Assembly (NCBI GenBank): GCA_021527695.1
Contig: JAKFAO010000009.1
Coordinates: forward strand, 310,001 to 374,000
Reading direction: 5' to 3'
Length of the DNA: 64,000 nt
Source of the DNA: Naematelia aurantialba
Taxonomy: Eukaryota; Basidiomycota; Tremellomycetes; Tremellales; Naemateliaceae
How positions within the stretch are numbered: position 1 is the first letter of the stretch; every line of letters starts with the position of its first letter. Under the pieces are notes generated by a model. That model saw nothing but the letters and a program-made list of their open reading frames with translations, had not been told where the DNA came from and made no database searches. Shown here piece after piece: positions 1 through 10,652 of this stretch. Both the position numbers and the translations under genes were made by a program.

Positions 1-332
1 AGGTCGTCTGGATCGCTCAAATGTCCCACGCCGACGTCCATGCTTGCCGCGCTCTTGTCGGCCTTTTCGTCGCTGACCAGGACCACTTCCAGCCCGTTCG
101 GGAGCACGAGGTACCTGTGTGGCCTGTCCTCCGTTGGGGGGAGGACGAGGTCGACCGGGCCGTCTGCCCTGGGCAGCGGCGGCGGCGGGGGGAACGGGCT
201 GTCCAGCATGGGTGACGGGGGGAGCGGGATAGCTGCGGGAGGCAACGAGGGACTGTGCAGGTAGAGCGTGAGCAGAGGGATGACGAGAAGCGACACGAAA
301 GGGAGCGTAAAGCGGCGAGGAAGAGCGGGCAT
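1..332 (-). CDS. STE23: Insulin-degrading-enzyme-like M16 metalloprotease, N-terminal fragment (cut by window edge)
   Basis: Reading the minus strand from an ATG at 330-332 gives about 110 residues that run off the left edge. The segment YLVLPNGLEVVLVSD, followed by EKADKSAASMDVGVGHLSDP, is the characteristic start of the catalytic beta-strand domain of insulysin/Ste23 proteases, just before the zinc-binding HxxEH, which lies outside the window. Residues about 8-25 (RFTLPFVSLLVIPLLTLYL) form a hydrophobic segment and the next 30 residues are Pro-rich, so this copy may be membrane-anchored or secreted, unlike cytosolic insulysin. A stop lies directly upstream of the ATG in frame and also reads as a possible acceptor (TAG), so an upstream coding exon cannot be excluded. 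In yeast Ste23 helps process the a-factor pheromone; that role is not shown here. Confidence 0.85.
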   Translation of the reverse strand, partial: MPALPRRFTLPFVSLLVIPLLTLYLHSPSLPPAAIPLPPSPMLDSPFPPPPPLPRADGPVDLVLPPTEDRPHRYLVLPNGLEVVLVSDEKADKSAASMDVGVGHLSDPDD

Positions 333-1070
333 CTATCGCGCCTGCGCTTCGCTTTAAGTGCCGGCGACTTGAGAAGGGAGCTGGAGAATTTGGGGGGTGG
401 GCGGGGGTCGAGGGGGACTGGACCTAGGAGTCGGTCGACCGCTCTGACAAAGGGAAGGCGGCAGGACAAGGGGTGTAGGACTCACTTGGGCGTTTCGCCG
501 ATGTGGGCGATACTGGCAAACGACCGGGAGGACAGAGGAACCGTAAAGTTACTCGATGGGGAATGGGGAGAGCGAGAAGGGGAGCGGGGAGAGGAAGAGA
601 GAGCGCGAGCAGGAGAAAGGAGCGACGATAGTTGGTGCTGACGATGGCGATACCGACTGGGATAGCTGCGACGCGTTGCACTCAGAACCTGGTGGGTGAA
701 CGTAGCGGTCCGAAAGGATGTCGACGCAGAGCCCACCCCAGATCGGCTGTGGATCGGTGATGCTGTCGCTCTGAGGCTGCTGGTGAGGGAGATGGGAGAT
801 TGTGAGCGTGCGCGAAACAAGGCCGACATGCGTCTCTGTGTCTTGTGTCTCTATCACAGCTGCGAATGGGCGTCGGTGAGGGGGTGGACAGAACACCAAG
901 CAGGACAATAGGAGTGACAAAAAGGAAACTTGGGCGACGAGCAATCGTTCCTGCGTTTCAAAAGGGCTGGGTTTGCCACCGATAATTTTATCTACAGCAC
1001 ACGGTGGGGACACTGGCAGTGAGCAAAGTACAGCAGCAGCAGCTAAGATGCATGCAGATCGCTAGAGCAG
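333..1070. other. Intergenic region upstream of STE23, with a possible 5' exon
   Basis: This stretch separates the STE23 start from the RTC1 stop, both on the minus strand, and should carry the STE23 promoter and leader. On the minus strand a Ser/Arg-rich open frame covering about 482-829 ends in a good donor (AAGTGAGTCC near 480). It resembles a mitochondrial-type presequence and could be a 5' exon of STE23, but no acceptor joins it to the recognised M16 frame convincingly. The rest shows CT-rich tracts and no recognisable gene. Confidence 0.4.
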
Positions 1071-4000
1071 TCAACCAGGATCCCCTTCGGACCCCGCAGT
1101 CACTCTTCGACACCTACAACCACATCCAGACGGACAGACATTATACCCACTGACCCGGCCTCCGCCTCCGTCTGCTTCAGCCTCTCCAGCCGCTTCCCCT
1201 GACATGCGCGCACGATCGACGAAGCCAGACGAATCGTGCGAGGTACCCTCTGTGCTCGCCGCTGCTGATGGTATAGGCTCGAATAGCGGGCGTAGCGCGT
1301 TAGAGCGCCGGTCGTGCTCTTGTTCTATCGGAACGACTGATGCCTCTTCTGCAAACTCGTCATCAGCTTCTCTGCGTAACCCTCACCAGCATGCAACGCA
1401 CGGTAATACAGACGCATACATTGCTGAACGTGTCAGCGTCAATTACAGAGGCTGACGCCAAAGACTCACCCGATGCCCGCCATGCTTACATCGCGAACAG
1501 CCGACCCAAATGCCTTTGACGCCTTGATGACTGAACGTCGTCAGCTCTTGACGAGGAATGCCCCGAAACAGTATCGAGGATAAGCGGGACACGAGTGAAA
1601 CGATTATGACCTTAAATACGGCGATTGCAGAGAGAAGTTTTTGCGAGGGGCTTGGAGGCGGATGCGGAGGAAATAGGATGTGGGAAATAGCGAGAGGAGG
1701 GGAGGAAGATGTTCCCGCATGAACCCACCAAATAGCACATCTCTTCGCTGACAGCGCACACCGCCTACACCAGCAGAACCGTTTCCCCTGGTCGCCTATA
1801 TCTTCCAGACCCGCAGTGGCCTTACCGCACTGCCCACAATGCACAATGTGCGTCACGCCCTCATCGTTGCTTTGCGTTTGGAGCGAGTCGATCCGGGCGT
1901 GTTTGCGGATATACGCAGCTGCTGCCATTGAGCGGCGTCGCTCGAGGAGGTCTTCAGTCGTCAGCACCCTGCACAAGTTGGTAACCTTGGCCGCTATCCC
2001 GTCGACAGCTGCAGGTCACCTGCGTGGTCGAATGGGGAGAGGTGGAGAGAGAGGGGCGAGACCGTAAGGAGAGAGGGGAGGGGAAGCCAGCTGGCAGAGC
2101 AAGGCAGGGAGAGGGAGGCAAAGGGAGGTCGATTCAAGAGCTCCATTCCTGGACGTACCGACATACGCCGTCGCTATCCGCTCACACTGCCTCGCGGGAA
2201 AATCGACAATACCAGACCCAACGACAAAAACCACAGTGGAAAACTGAACATTGCCGTCATTCACATACGTCTGCCACCAGTCCTTGAGCACTTGACACCG
2301 TTTACGGCGGTACGCCTCCCACTCGTCTGGATCAAATTGCCGAGCCCGGTCTTTGACGGGAACAGTCACGACTTTCCTCCCGGCCACCACAGCTGGCACA
2401 GAGGCCGCGGCAGAGATCGCGGCCGCAGCGATTGGAGACCGTGAGTGAGAGCCAGAGGCAGAACGAGACCGCGATGGAGATTGCGCTCGCGCTCGTGAGC
2501 GTGAGCGTGACCGCTGACGTGGTGCTCGTGTGTGTGTTTGCGCGTGACTGTGGGTTGGGTTGGACGCGGCCAGCCCAGGCGACGGGCGGTTAGGTCCATT
2601 TGGTTGCGCCTGCGAATGCAGCCCCGGAAGCGGCGACGCACGCGACTTGGTCTCACTGCCCGAACGATCTCGACTATCGGTTCCAGCAGAGCCATTGGGC
2701 CTAGCCGCTGGTCGGTCCGAACTAGAACGACGAGACGTCACCCCCATCGGCCCTGGTCCCGTCGCTGTCGCTGCTCCGATCCCGTACGGATCAGGGTAAT
2801 CGATTTCTGTGCTGCTCGCTCCACTCGAGTGGTGATTGCTGTTGGGCTGTTGGCTGTTGGGCTGTTGGTTGTTTGGCTGTTGACTGTTCGGTGGGTTGTT
2901 CTGCGCCTGCTGGGATTGCGTTACAGCTTGCGCGAACAGGGTCTGCACTGTTGCCCGTCGACCGAGACTAGGGGGAAGGGCTGGCACGGTGGACGCGGGT
3001 GCCGGTGCAGACGGGAGTGCCGGTGCGGGCGTGGGTGCGGGCGTGGGTGCTGGCGGGCGATTTGAAGAGTCTGAGAGTTTCCCGACATCCGGTGGGAGGA
3101 AAGCTGAAAAGCGACCTTTGAATGGCGTGGCTGAAGCATCTGTCGAATTCGATACTGACGGAGCGGACGACAGGAGCTCCTCGACCTCGTCATGGGAGGT
3201 ATCGACCAAGGCCTCGGGAGCGCGTTCGAGAGGAATCGGTGCGACGCGAACATCGCGTGTCTCGCGCACCGGCGAGTCATCTCGCGACGATGGGTGCGAG
3301 TCGCTGGGCGAGACGTCGCTCGGCGCGAGAGCTGGGAACTGTGCGGCAGCTGGTAGAGGATCGCTGAAGATTTCCTCGTTGAATGTCTCTCCATCGGTGG
3401 ACGGCGCAAACTCTTCAATCAGCACTTTGAGAAAAGTCCACAACCGCGCATCGTCAGGCCGGCCACAAATCTCCGCAATCTGCAAGTACATGTCAGCTGC
3501 TCCGCTACCGAAGAATATGAGGGAGGAGCTGACTTCGCGATTCCATTGGCATAGCTGTTCAGGTGCTTTCCCTTCCAGCTTGTAATGAGATGCCAAGTAG
3601 ACAAATTCGTCTTCGTCGTCTTCTGGAAACGGCACAACCCCAAGAGCCTGTAAAGGTTCGTACGCATGGTCGGCGATGGATTTCGACTGCCTCCCAACCT
3701 TTTCCCAGTGAGTCGCGTACTCCGGCTTCCTACAGTACTCAGCGACGTCCTTCAACTGGTGTATTTTGACGCACAAATCGTCAAATGGGATTTCTCCGCG
3801 CTTGAAGCTATCAACCGCATACGCCAGTTCTCCTTTAGCATTCCAAGTGACCACTTGTCGGGGTATTTGCTCCAACGGCAACTCGGACCCTTTCATGCTC
3901 AGCTGTGAGAAAGCGCCATCCTGGAACGTGGCGACGATACTCCCCTCGTCTGACCAGACCGCATCGACAGCGATACCATCAGAGGAAGGAAGTGCGTATT

Positions 4001-5949
4001 TGGCGATATACTGCCGCCTGACATCCCATACTTCGAGGTGCGCGTCTATCTCGTGTACCGCGACTTGAGTACCGAGTCCAGAATTGATCGATGCAATCGT
4101 GGGGTCTATGGAGCCTGACGCCGCTGGCTGGGAAGAGGGGATGGTGAGGATCTCGGTGTCGTGGCCCGGTCGCCAGGACACACGACGAAGTGGGTGAGCG
4201 GTGACGATGGTATGCAGCGGTGTCGTCTTCTCGGCCCACGACTGTGACATGTCCCAGATCTACACGTCGTGAGTGACACAAAACGACTATGGAAGACCAC
4301 GAGAACAACAGCGACGTCTCTGAACGTACTCTGACTTTTCTGTCACCCCCAGCGGAAGCCAACCATCCTGCCCGAGTCGCACTCTCAAGGCCATGCACAT
4401 CGTGATCTGAACTCGCTTTCCACTTGAGGTCCATAATCGCCTTGTTCCCATGTGCACCCCATATCCTCCCCACGCTCTTCTGTCGGGATCGCAGATCGTA
4501 TCGGTGGAGACCACCCTGTTCGAGTCCGACCACGAAATGGTCTGGGTCGATGGGGGAGAAACATATAGAAGTGATCGGGCAGGAATGTTTGAACGATTTA
4601 CGCGACGTCGGTTCCCGTTCGCGCATGTCCTACGAGTACCCGTTTCAGGATTTGTCCGGATTATGGTACAGGCGAGGAGGAAGGTGACCTACCCAGAGTT
4701 TGACGACGCCATCGGTCCCGCCGGTGAGCAGGAGATGCGAATATGCGGGGATTTTGCAGAACCGCAGCACGTTCATTGGACGCGGGTGTCCACCGGATAC
4801 TTCCCTCTCTACAAAGTAGTCAGAAAGAGGACTGCAACATGAGTCTGGGCTTACCGTATCTGGTCTTGACGACATCGAAAACCAAAAAGTTGCCATTCGG
4901 ATTTGCCGTGACGAGCTTGTTCTCCATCGCTACAGCTCATCAACGACGTGCGCAAGGCAATAGCGGGGTCACCGGAGAGGGGAGATGACAAGGGAGAGAC
5001 AAGAGGGAAGAAGCGAGAGAGAGGAAAGAGGACAGTAGGAGAAGGCAGCAGGAGCAGAGGGAAACGAGACAGGAGACAGAGATCGAGCAGGGTCAAGACT
5101 CACCACCTACACCCCAATCAATATCGTTGACGCCTTTCCCAACAGCCCAGCCGCTCTTCCATAAATTCGCCACCTCTGACACCTGAGCACCTCCTGGGCC
5201 TCTCGACAGCACCTGCTGGACCCGCGTAGGTTGTTTCGGCTTCTCGACGGTAGGCGTCCTAGATCCGCTATCCGCGGTGTGCACCTGCACGATCTTCAGA
5301 TCTGCAGATTACGTGTCAGCCCAAGAACCGTAGATCCACAATCCGATGTGCATAGAAAGTGCAAATTGAAGTGCTAGTGCGAATACATGTGGAGCCGTAG
5401 TGGGAAACGGAAGTAGGAAAAGTTTGCGGAGATGGAAGGGAAGTGTTTTCACGCACATTGAGCACCGCCGACAGCATACTTTCCATCTGGTCCTGCAGCC
5501 ATAGCAGTAAGACGACTGGTGTTGCCTCCTCCCCAAGCCTTCTTCCACTGCTGTGGCACGCTCATGAGGTTCGCCTTGACCCCCGGATCCTTGAGCGCAC
5601 GAGGCGTAGCGCGACCCGACCCGACCCCGTCGTCCGTGAGGTGTCTAGGAAGATCAGGCCGTTTCGGCAACGTGAGGGCTGGCGTCGTCCCCCAGGAAAG
5701 GGAGAGCGAGATCGGTATGACGGGGACATGGTGTGTGGAACGCGGGTCGTCGTATATGGCTGCAGCTGGACCTGCATTTTCCGCAAAGGATACGCCATGT
5801 GCGTGTCCCGGGTCTGCGAAATGCGACTCGACAGGGGAAGGATGGGAGCCCGATGCGTCCGAGGCCGAGCTGGGGAGGGCCCTGTGGCATTCAGCAGCCG
5901 TCCTCGAGTGGGGAGAGATGGGTGGGTCTCGCAGAGTGAGGACGGTCAT
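1071..5949 (-). CDS. RTC1: RTC1/WDR24-type WD40 protein of the SEACAT (GATOR2) complex
   Basis: This multi-exon gene encodes an N-terminal WD40 propeller and a C-terminal zinc domain. WD repeats are read in TAMAAGPDGKYAVGGAQ, SHLLLTGGTDGVVKLWD, ITSICFSPIDPDHFVVGL and GWLASAGGDRKVRIWD, with clean introns between them. A long exon (about 4260-2196) carries the rest of the propeller and a low-complexity Ser/Pro/Gln/Arg linker. The end has paired cysteines (HCGQCGKA, CWCRRC, CAICHQGVKG), then VGCSRCKHGGHRQC and a final CPSGCGCRC, as in WDR24. Last introns: 1723-1728 donor to 1531; 1464-1469 donor to 1424; 1381-1386 donor to 1349. SEACAT/GATOR2 acts at the vacuole upstream of TORC1. The start is uncertain: ATG at 5947-5949 is in frame, but GTGAGT just upstream might be the donor of a tiny first exon beginning MNRFTHAF. 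Confidence 0.9.
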
Positions 5950-6289
5950 GGTACTCACGCAGAGAAGGCATGTGTGAAGCGGTTCATGGCGCCGTCGCCT
6001 CTGGACTGCCGTTGCTATCGCGCATGCATGTTGCTGCTCGATGTATGTGTAGGGCCCGGTACAGAGAGTCGAGGGTCAACGATACTCAGGATTAGCGGAA
6101 CCAGATTCCCATTAGGACCCCGTTGTAATCAACCTACCATAAAGTTGTAATCTCTTCTCGTAATCCAATTCTAATCCAGTCCCTTGCCCGAACGTGCCGG
6201 TGCCTTGTGCAGCAACAAACCATCGAGTCTCCAGTCTCCACCAAGAGTCACCAACATCTCGCACGCCTCGAGCAGCGTCCCACAGCCTC
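5950..6289. promoter_or_regulatory. Divergent promoter region of RTC1 and the TBC gene
   Basis: About 340 bases separate the two divergent start codons. I see no TATA box or other strong motif. An alternative in-frame ATG for the TBC gene lies at 6194, and a possible short RTC1 exon lies near 5950-5990. Confidence 0.5.
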
Positions 6290-8903
6290 ATGTCCGAGGT
6301 ACGCACTACTTCAGAGGAGTCTTGCCTGACCGTACTACCGCTTACAAGCCCTGAGCAGCGAGAGGGCTCGCCCTCGACCCCGGGTCGTCGTTCCTCCGGC
6401 TTGGGCTGGTCCCAGTCCCAGTCTTCCACTTCGTTCGACGCTCAGCTGTCTCGAGTATCGCTTTCCTCACCCACCAAATCTCCTAGCCCTCGAAATGGCT
6501 ACCTCTCTCCCATTCCGCTCCAAGTCGGCGAATTCGAAGAGGAAATCGCAGACGAAGACGATGAAGATGGGGACATTGGGTTCGCCCTGCCTCCGCTACC
6601 CGATACTCGTCCCCGCAGTCGTCGCGGTTCTTCGTCGCAGTCAGTCCCCGCGTCAATCCCCGCTTCTTCTATGCGTACCTCCAGATCTCACTCACTGCGC
6701 GCAACTCCGCCGCTGGAGGACGAGCCTGAACCTTCTAGCCCGAGGTTACGAACTCTGACTCGCTCGAGGACACCTTCCCCGACTCGCACAGACGCGACAC
6801 GGATACCGCCAAACGGAGACGTGCCCCGCCGAGATAGCACCTCCTCCCTTCACTCAATGTCGGACTCTGGCCAATCTTCACGTCACAGTACTAATCACAG
6901 TCCTACGCACCAGCCTGATACATTGCGAGCCCAATCTCACCGAACTTCATCTCGACCGACGTTCCCACTAGGAGCACCAATACCAGACGAAGGCGTGGAT
7001 GATCCATCGGCGCCATTCGAATCTATTCCCCTCTCCTCCACTCCACCACTACCTCCCTCAGCTGTTGCTCTGCCCACGGGTGTGCCGATACCCACCTCTT
7101 CAACCGATAGAGGAAGCTGGTCTGCCCTTGGAGCAACAAAGGAGGGCGATCACTTCGCATACGGCTCGTCGACACCTCCGCACGTCAATGGCGATTCCCA
7201 TCCAGGCATAGGGGCTGCCGTCAATGGAAGTAGCGGATCTACGTCGAATAGCAGTACGCCAACCCGCCGACATGCCCCTCCGGCACACCCTCACCCATTC
7301 CCTCTACCCTCGACACCACCGCTGTCCTCCAAGCGCCTCTCCACTCACTCCTCATCCAGCTCCCTTCCCCGTCCTTCCTCCACACATAGCCAACCTCAAG
7401 GTCAGGCGCCTCCTCACGCGCAGATGCATGGTCTCGGCGTGAAGGGCGCTCCAACGTTGGACAAATACCTCTCACATACCCGGCCGCCGTATCTTCCGCC
7501 CAAGGATCGTACAGAGGACGATAGCCACCTCCAACAATGGGAAGAGATGATGGCACAATCACGGCATCTCGAACTTGAACGGCGCAAAGCGCAGGAAATT
7601 CGGAGAGCCGAGAAAGATCGGAAAATCGCAATGTCTACTCCTCAGTGGGAGGCTCTGCTCAACGACCCTGCTTTCAGCGTGGCCAACGTTAGAGGAAACC
7701 CGGCAATGAGGAGGCTGTGGTTCAATGGAATCCCTAGTCATCTTCGTGGAAAAGCGTGGGGCATGGCAGTAGGTAACCCACTGGCCTTGTCTAAAGGTGA
7801 GTCGATAGTCAACGAGCACATAAGAGACACCGACTGACATCTGCCGTGATCAGATGCGTACAGGTTTTACGTCTCCCGAGCTCGAAAGGCGATGGATTCT
7901 GGTCGGTTCCCTGCGGAGACACTTGATCAAATGGAGGTCGACATGGATAATACGCTGCCGGTTTTGCGCATGTTTGTGCGTGGGAGTCCGATGCGGGCGG
8001 ATCTGCAAGACCTACTCTGCGCATGGGTCGTTTACCGTTCCGACGAGGGCCGAGGCTACGTGCGTATCGCTTCCCAGATCATTGAGCTTCTGAAGTGAGG
8101 TGCCGGTCTGATCTAGGCAGGCGCCGTACATTTCATATCTGGCGGCAATGCTGCTTCTCACATCTGCGCCGACGGCGGCATTTCATATCCTGATCAACCT
8201 CTTATCGCGACCGCTCCTGCGGGCGTTCTACACCGAGACGAAGGACGAGATCGAAGCGTACTATCGGGTGTTTGAGAACCTGCAGGCAGACAGATTTCCG
8301 ATCATTTACGCCAATTGCAAGAATCTCGGGCTGAGGTTGCCGGAGGGATGGTTTCGCAGTTTACTGGTCGAATGGGTCCCGTTTGAAGCGGCCTGCCGGC
8401 TCTGGGACCAGGTACGTTTGAGCTGGCGACTGCTGCGTCTTCAGAGCTCCCTGACCGACTTTTATGCCTTTACTCGGTTGTGGACCTTGTATATGCCTTC
8501 TCTTTGTGGTGAAACTCTGATATGTCTTCTCTTTGTTGGGAACGCCTTATACCTTCTACTTTGTTGCAGGGTGCATGAGCTAATGGGGCAGATCGTGTTG
8601 GACGGCGATGGCTACGTGTTCCGAGCAGCACTGGCGATCTTCGGCTTTCTCGAGCCAAGGCTGTACTATCCCGACAAAGACGAGATCGCCTCGGTCCTGG
8701 AAGGGCGGAATCGAGCGACCATGGCAATCACAGAACGCGAGCGCGAGCGCGCCCGACTCAAGGGCGAGGCGGTGGTGGATGCCTTGGACGGCAAGTTGAG
8801 CGTGTTTGGACTCGCCGAGGAAGCGCTGTTTGAGTGGTTGAAGGATGACGGTTGGAAGGAAAGCAGGTTCGAGCGGTTGGTCGTGCGCGAGATGCCTGAT
8901 TAG
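6290..8903 (+). CDS. TBC-domain (Rab-GAP-like) protein with degenerate catalytic residues
   Basis: The first exon (6290-7796) encodes about 400 residues of Ser/Pro-rich disordered sequence, then a basic helix (WEEMMAQSRHLELERRKAQE) and the start of a TBC domain (LWFNGIPSHLRGKAWGMAVG). The domain continues from 7854 and includes AFHILINLLSRP, EAYYRVFENLQADRFP, VEWVPFEAACRLWDQ and GDGYVFRAALAIFGFLEPRL. TBC proteins normally stimulate GTP hydrolysis on Rab GTPases with an Arg finger (IxxDxxR) and a Gln finger (YxQ). Here the first motif reads MEVDMDN, with Asn (codon 7949-7951) replacing Arg. The second depends on splicing around 8060-8120. The last intron begins after WDQ (GTACGT) and ends at GGGGCAG before IVLDGDGY. 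An in-frame ATG at 6194 would add 32 residues. It is most like fungal TBC1D12/14-type proteins and may be a pseudo-GAP. Confidence 0.88.
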
Positions 8904-9159
8904 CTCCCTCCTGCCTCGTATCTTGGAACTAATGCATTACATTATCCATGGTGATGCCTGGTTCCTGCAGACAGCTACTCAATGCAGGAATATCAGAAAC
9001 AGAGAAGACTTCGAGGCTACTACTGTAGTGGCGAGACCACGGGTAGTTCGCTCAGCAGCCAGAGAGGCCAAATAGGAAAATATGCATACTGTAGCCTGCT
9101 CGAAGAATCCATCTGCAAACGCCCGGTGACATGGGCTCCGCTCTCTTCCTTCCTCTACA
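8904..9159. other. Short convergent intergenic region (TBC / RPB6)
   Basis: About 255 bases lie between two convergent stop codons. No gene or strong terminator motif is visible. Confidence 0.5.
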
Positions 9160-10298
9160 TCACTCCTGCAAGATGAGCTCCTCGACCTTCCAATCCTCAA
9201 ACGAGTTGTCTAGCGCCATCAGCACGAACAATAGCTAACAGGGAACAAGTGGCATGTGACAGCCTTTCGGCTTTGCGGCCGGATTACCGGTGGCAGTGGG
9301 TTGATGTTGTGGTTGGGTGGAGGCGACACTCACCTGGGAGGTACCGCCTGATGACGAGGGGGATCTTCTTGGCTGCCAACTCTTTCAGTGCGATCTCGAG
9401 AGGGTCTGTCTCGCCTTCCACTGGGACGAGGACGGGGGCGTTCATGCTGAGTGCGTTAGCTTGGGTTCGCAGGTTGCCCGTCGTCATCCGATGGTCGCAT
9501 CCCCCCACTACAACATCCCAACACCGACATCCCAACATCCCAACATCCCAACGACCAACATCCCGATATCCAAAGAATCCAAGAATCCGATAAACGACAA
9601 TCCGACACGCCAACGACCAACGTCCGAACATCGTCACATCCCACTTCCAACAATCCAACAACCGACAATCCAACAACCGACAATCCAACACCCAACAACC
9701 CCAGCAGCCCAATAACCCGCGATGTGACAGTTGAACAATTGAGGATTCGATACCGACGCAAGACACAATGCGTCTGGACCCAGACTCATACGTCAAGACC
9801 CACCTGATCTGCAGTGCCCGCGTTCCCAGCACCCGTGCACGTTCGTATTTCGTCATATAAGGCGTCGTGACTCGCACTGCATTTGGCTTGGCGGCTTTCC
9901 CTGTCCGGGGCTGCATATCTGCGTCGGCTGCTTGTCCGGATTCCTGGCTCGTCAGCTGGCCTCTGGCAACGCATACATCCTTCATGTGCTTGAACGCGTT
10001 TCGGAGAGTAGTACCACAAACTCGACAGAAGGATGAGATGGAGAGATCACATATGAGTCGGAGAGAAGAAACGGAGAAGTAACTCACTATGATGATGGCG
10101 TCGTCTCCGTTCGTTTGGTCGTTCAAAGCCTCTTCCTCGTCGGCGCCTTCAGGCCTGTCCATATCCTCATAGCTATAGCCTGTCTCAGCAGAGCCAACGA
10201 AGTTCCTCAGACACAAGCACCCACTTGATCTCATCTGGGTCGTAGTCCCCCTCAAATCCCTCGTCGCCTCCCATGTCCATCCGTTCGTCGTCTGACAT
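9160..10298 (-). CDS. RPB6: RPB6/ABC23, shared subunit of RNA polymerases I, II and III
   Basis: The product is the common omega-like subunit that helps assemble and clamp all three nuclear RNA polymerases. The N-terminus is acidic ([20 protein letters not shown]). The conserved core [20 protein letters not shown] and [20 protein letters not shown] is nearly identical to yeast Rpo26, and the last exon gives [16 protein letters not shown] then stop. The last three exons are well fixed: 9804 upward (ends ATCAG before GTGGGT), 9334-9446, and 9160-9209. The intron 9447-9803 is 357 nt, far longer than the usual 50, and holds a repeat array. The junctions joining exon 1, the acidic [18 protein letters not shown] exon and the core exon are less certain. 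The start codon is at 10296-10298. Confidence 0.93.
9484..9720. repeat. Minisatellite-like CCAACATC / CAACCGACAATC array inside an RPB6 intron
   Basis: On the plus strand short units such as CCCAACATC, CAACGACCAACATCC and CAACAACCGACAATC recur for about 240 bases. They lie entirely inside the 357-nt intron that splits ALQI from SMNAP in RPB6. The array is strand-asymmetric: C/A on plus, so G/T in the transcript. Confidence 0.85.
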
Positions 10299-10652
10299 CT
10301 CGCTCTTTTCCCTGGTCGCAAGCTAAGAGACAAAGCAAGCTAAAGCTCTGGCCTGACTCTATCGTCCCTCGTGTGCTGTCGCGTTATGCTTCGGCTGCTG
10401 GTGCGAGCTGGCCACACGTTTTGAATGGTGAAATACAAGATGAACGACTGGAAACAACGAAGCTCGACTTCTTTCGGCGATCACGTGACGTGTTCGCCAC
10501 CCGACCGGTTTGGTCCACACCCAACTCTCTCTAGTCTGATCCTCATCTTTGTTGTGTTTTGGTACTCTTACTGCTCTCGCGACGACGTGTACGCGCCTTG
10601 ACCCACGGCAGTAGTCAAGCGCTACACGCGATCACTGGCTTCGGCTCGTCCG
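10299..10652. promoter_or_regulatory. Divergent promoter of RPB6 and the PROPPIN gene with a CACGTG box
   Basis: The region is 354 bases long. A palindromic TCACGTGA (core CACGTG at 10482-10487) lies roughly midway between the two start codons. CACGTG is the site class bound by Cbf1/USF-type bHLH factors; binding here is inference. No clear TATA box is seen. Confidence 0.5.

Noticed and set aside
549..1013. Minus-strand frame of 154 codons between STE23 and RTC1
   Set aside because: Low-complexity and without similarity or splice context. Only the neighbouring 482-829 frame ends at a plausible donor, and even that is uncertain.
9484..9720. RPB6 intronic array considered as a CRISPR array
   Set aside because: The units are degenerate and 9-16 bp, without unique spacers, and the context is a eukaryotic intron.
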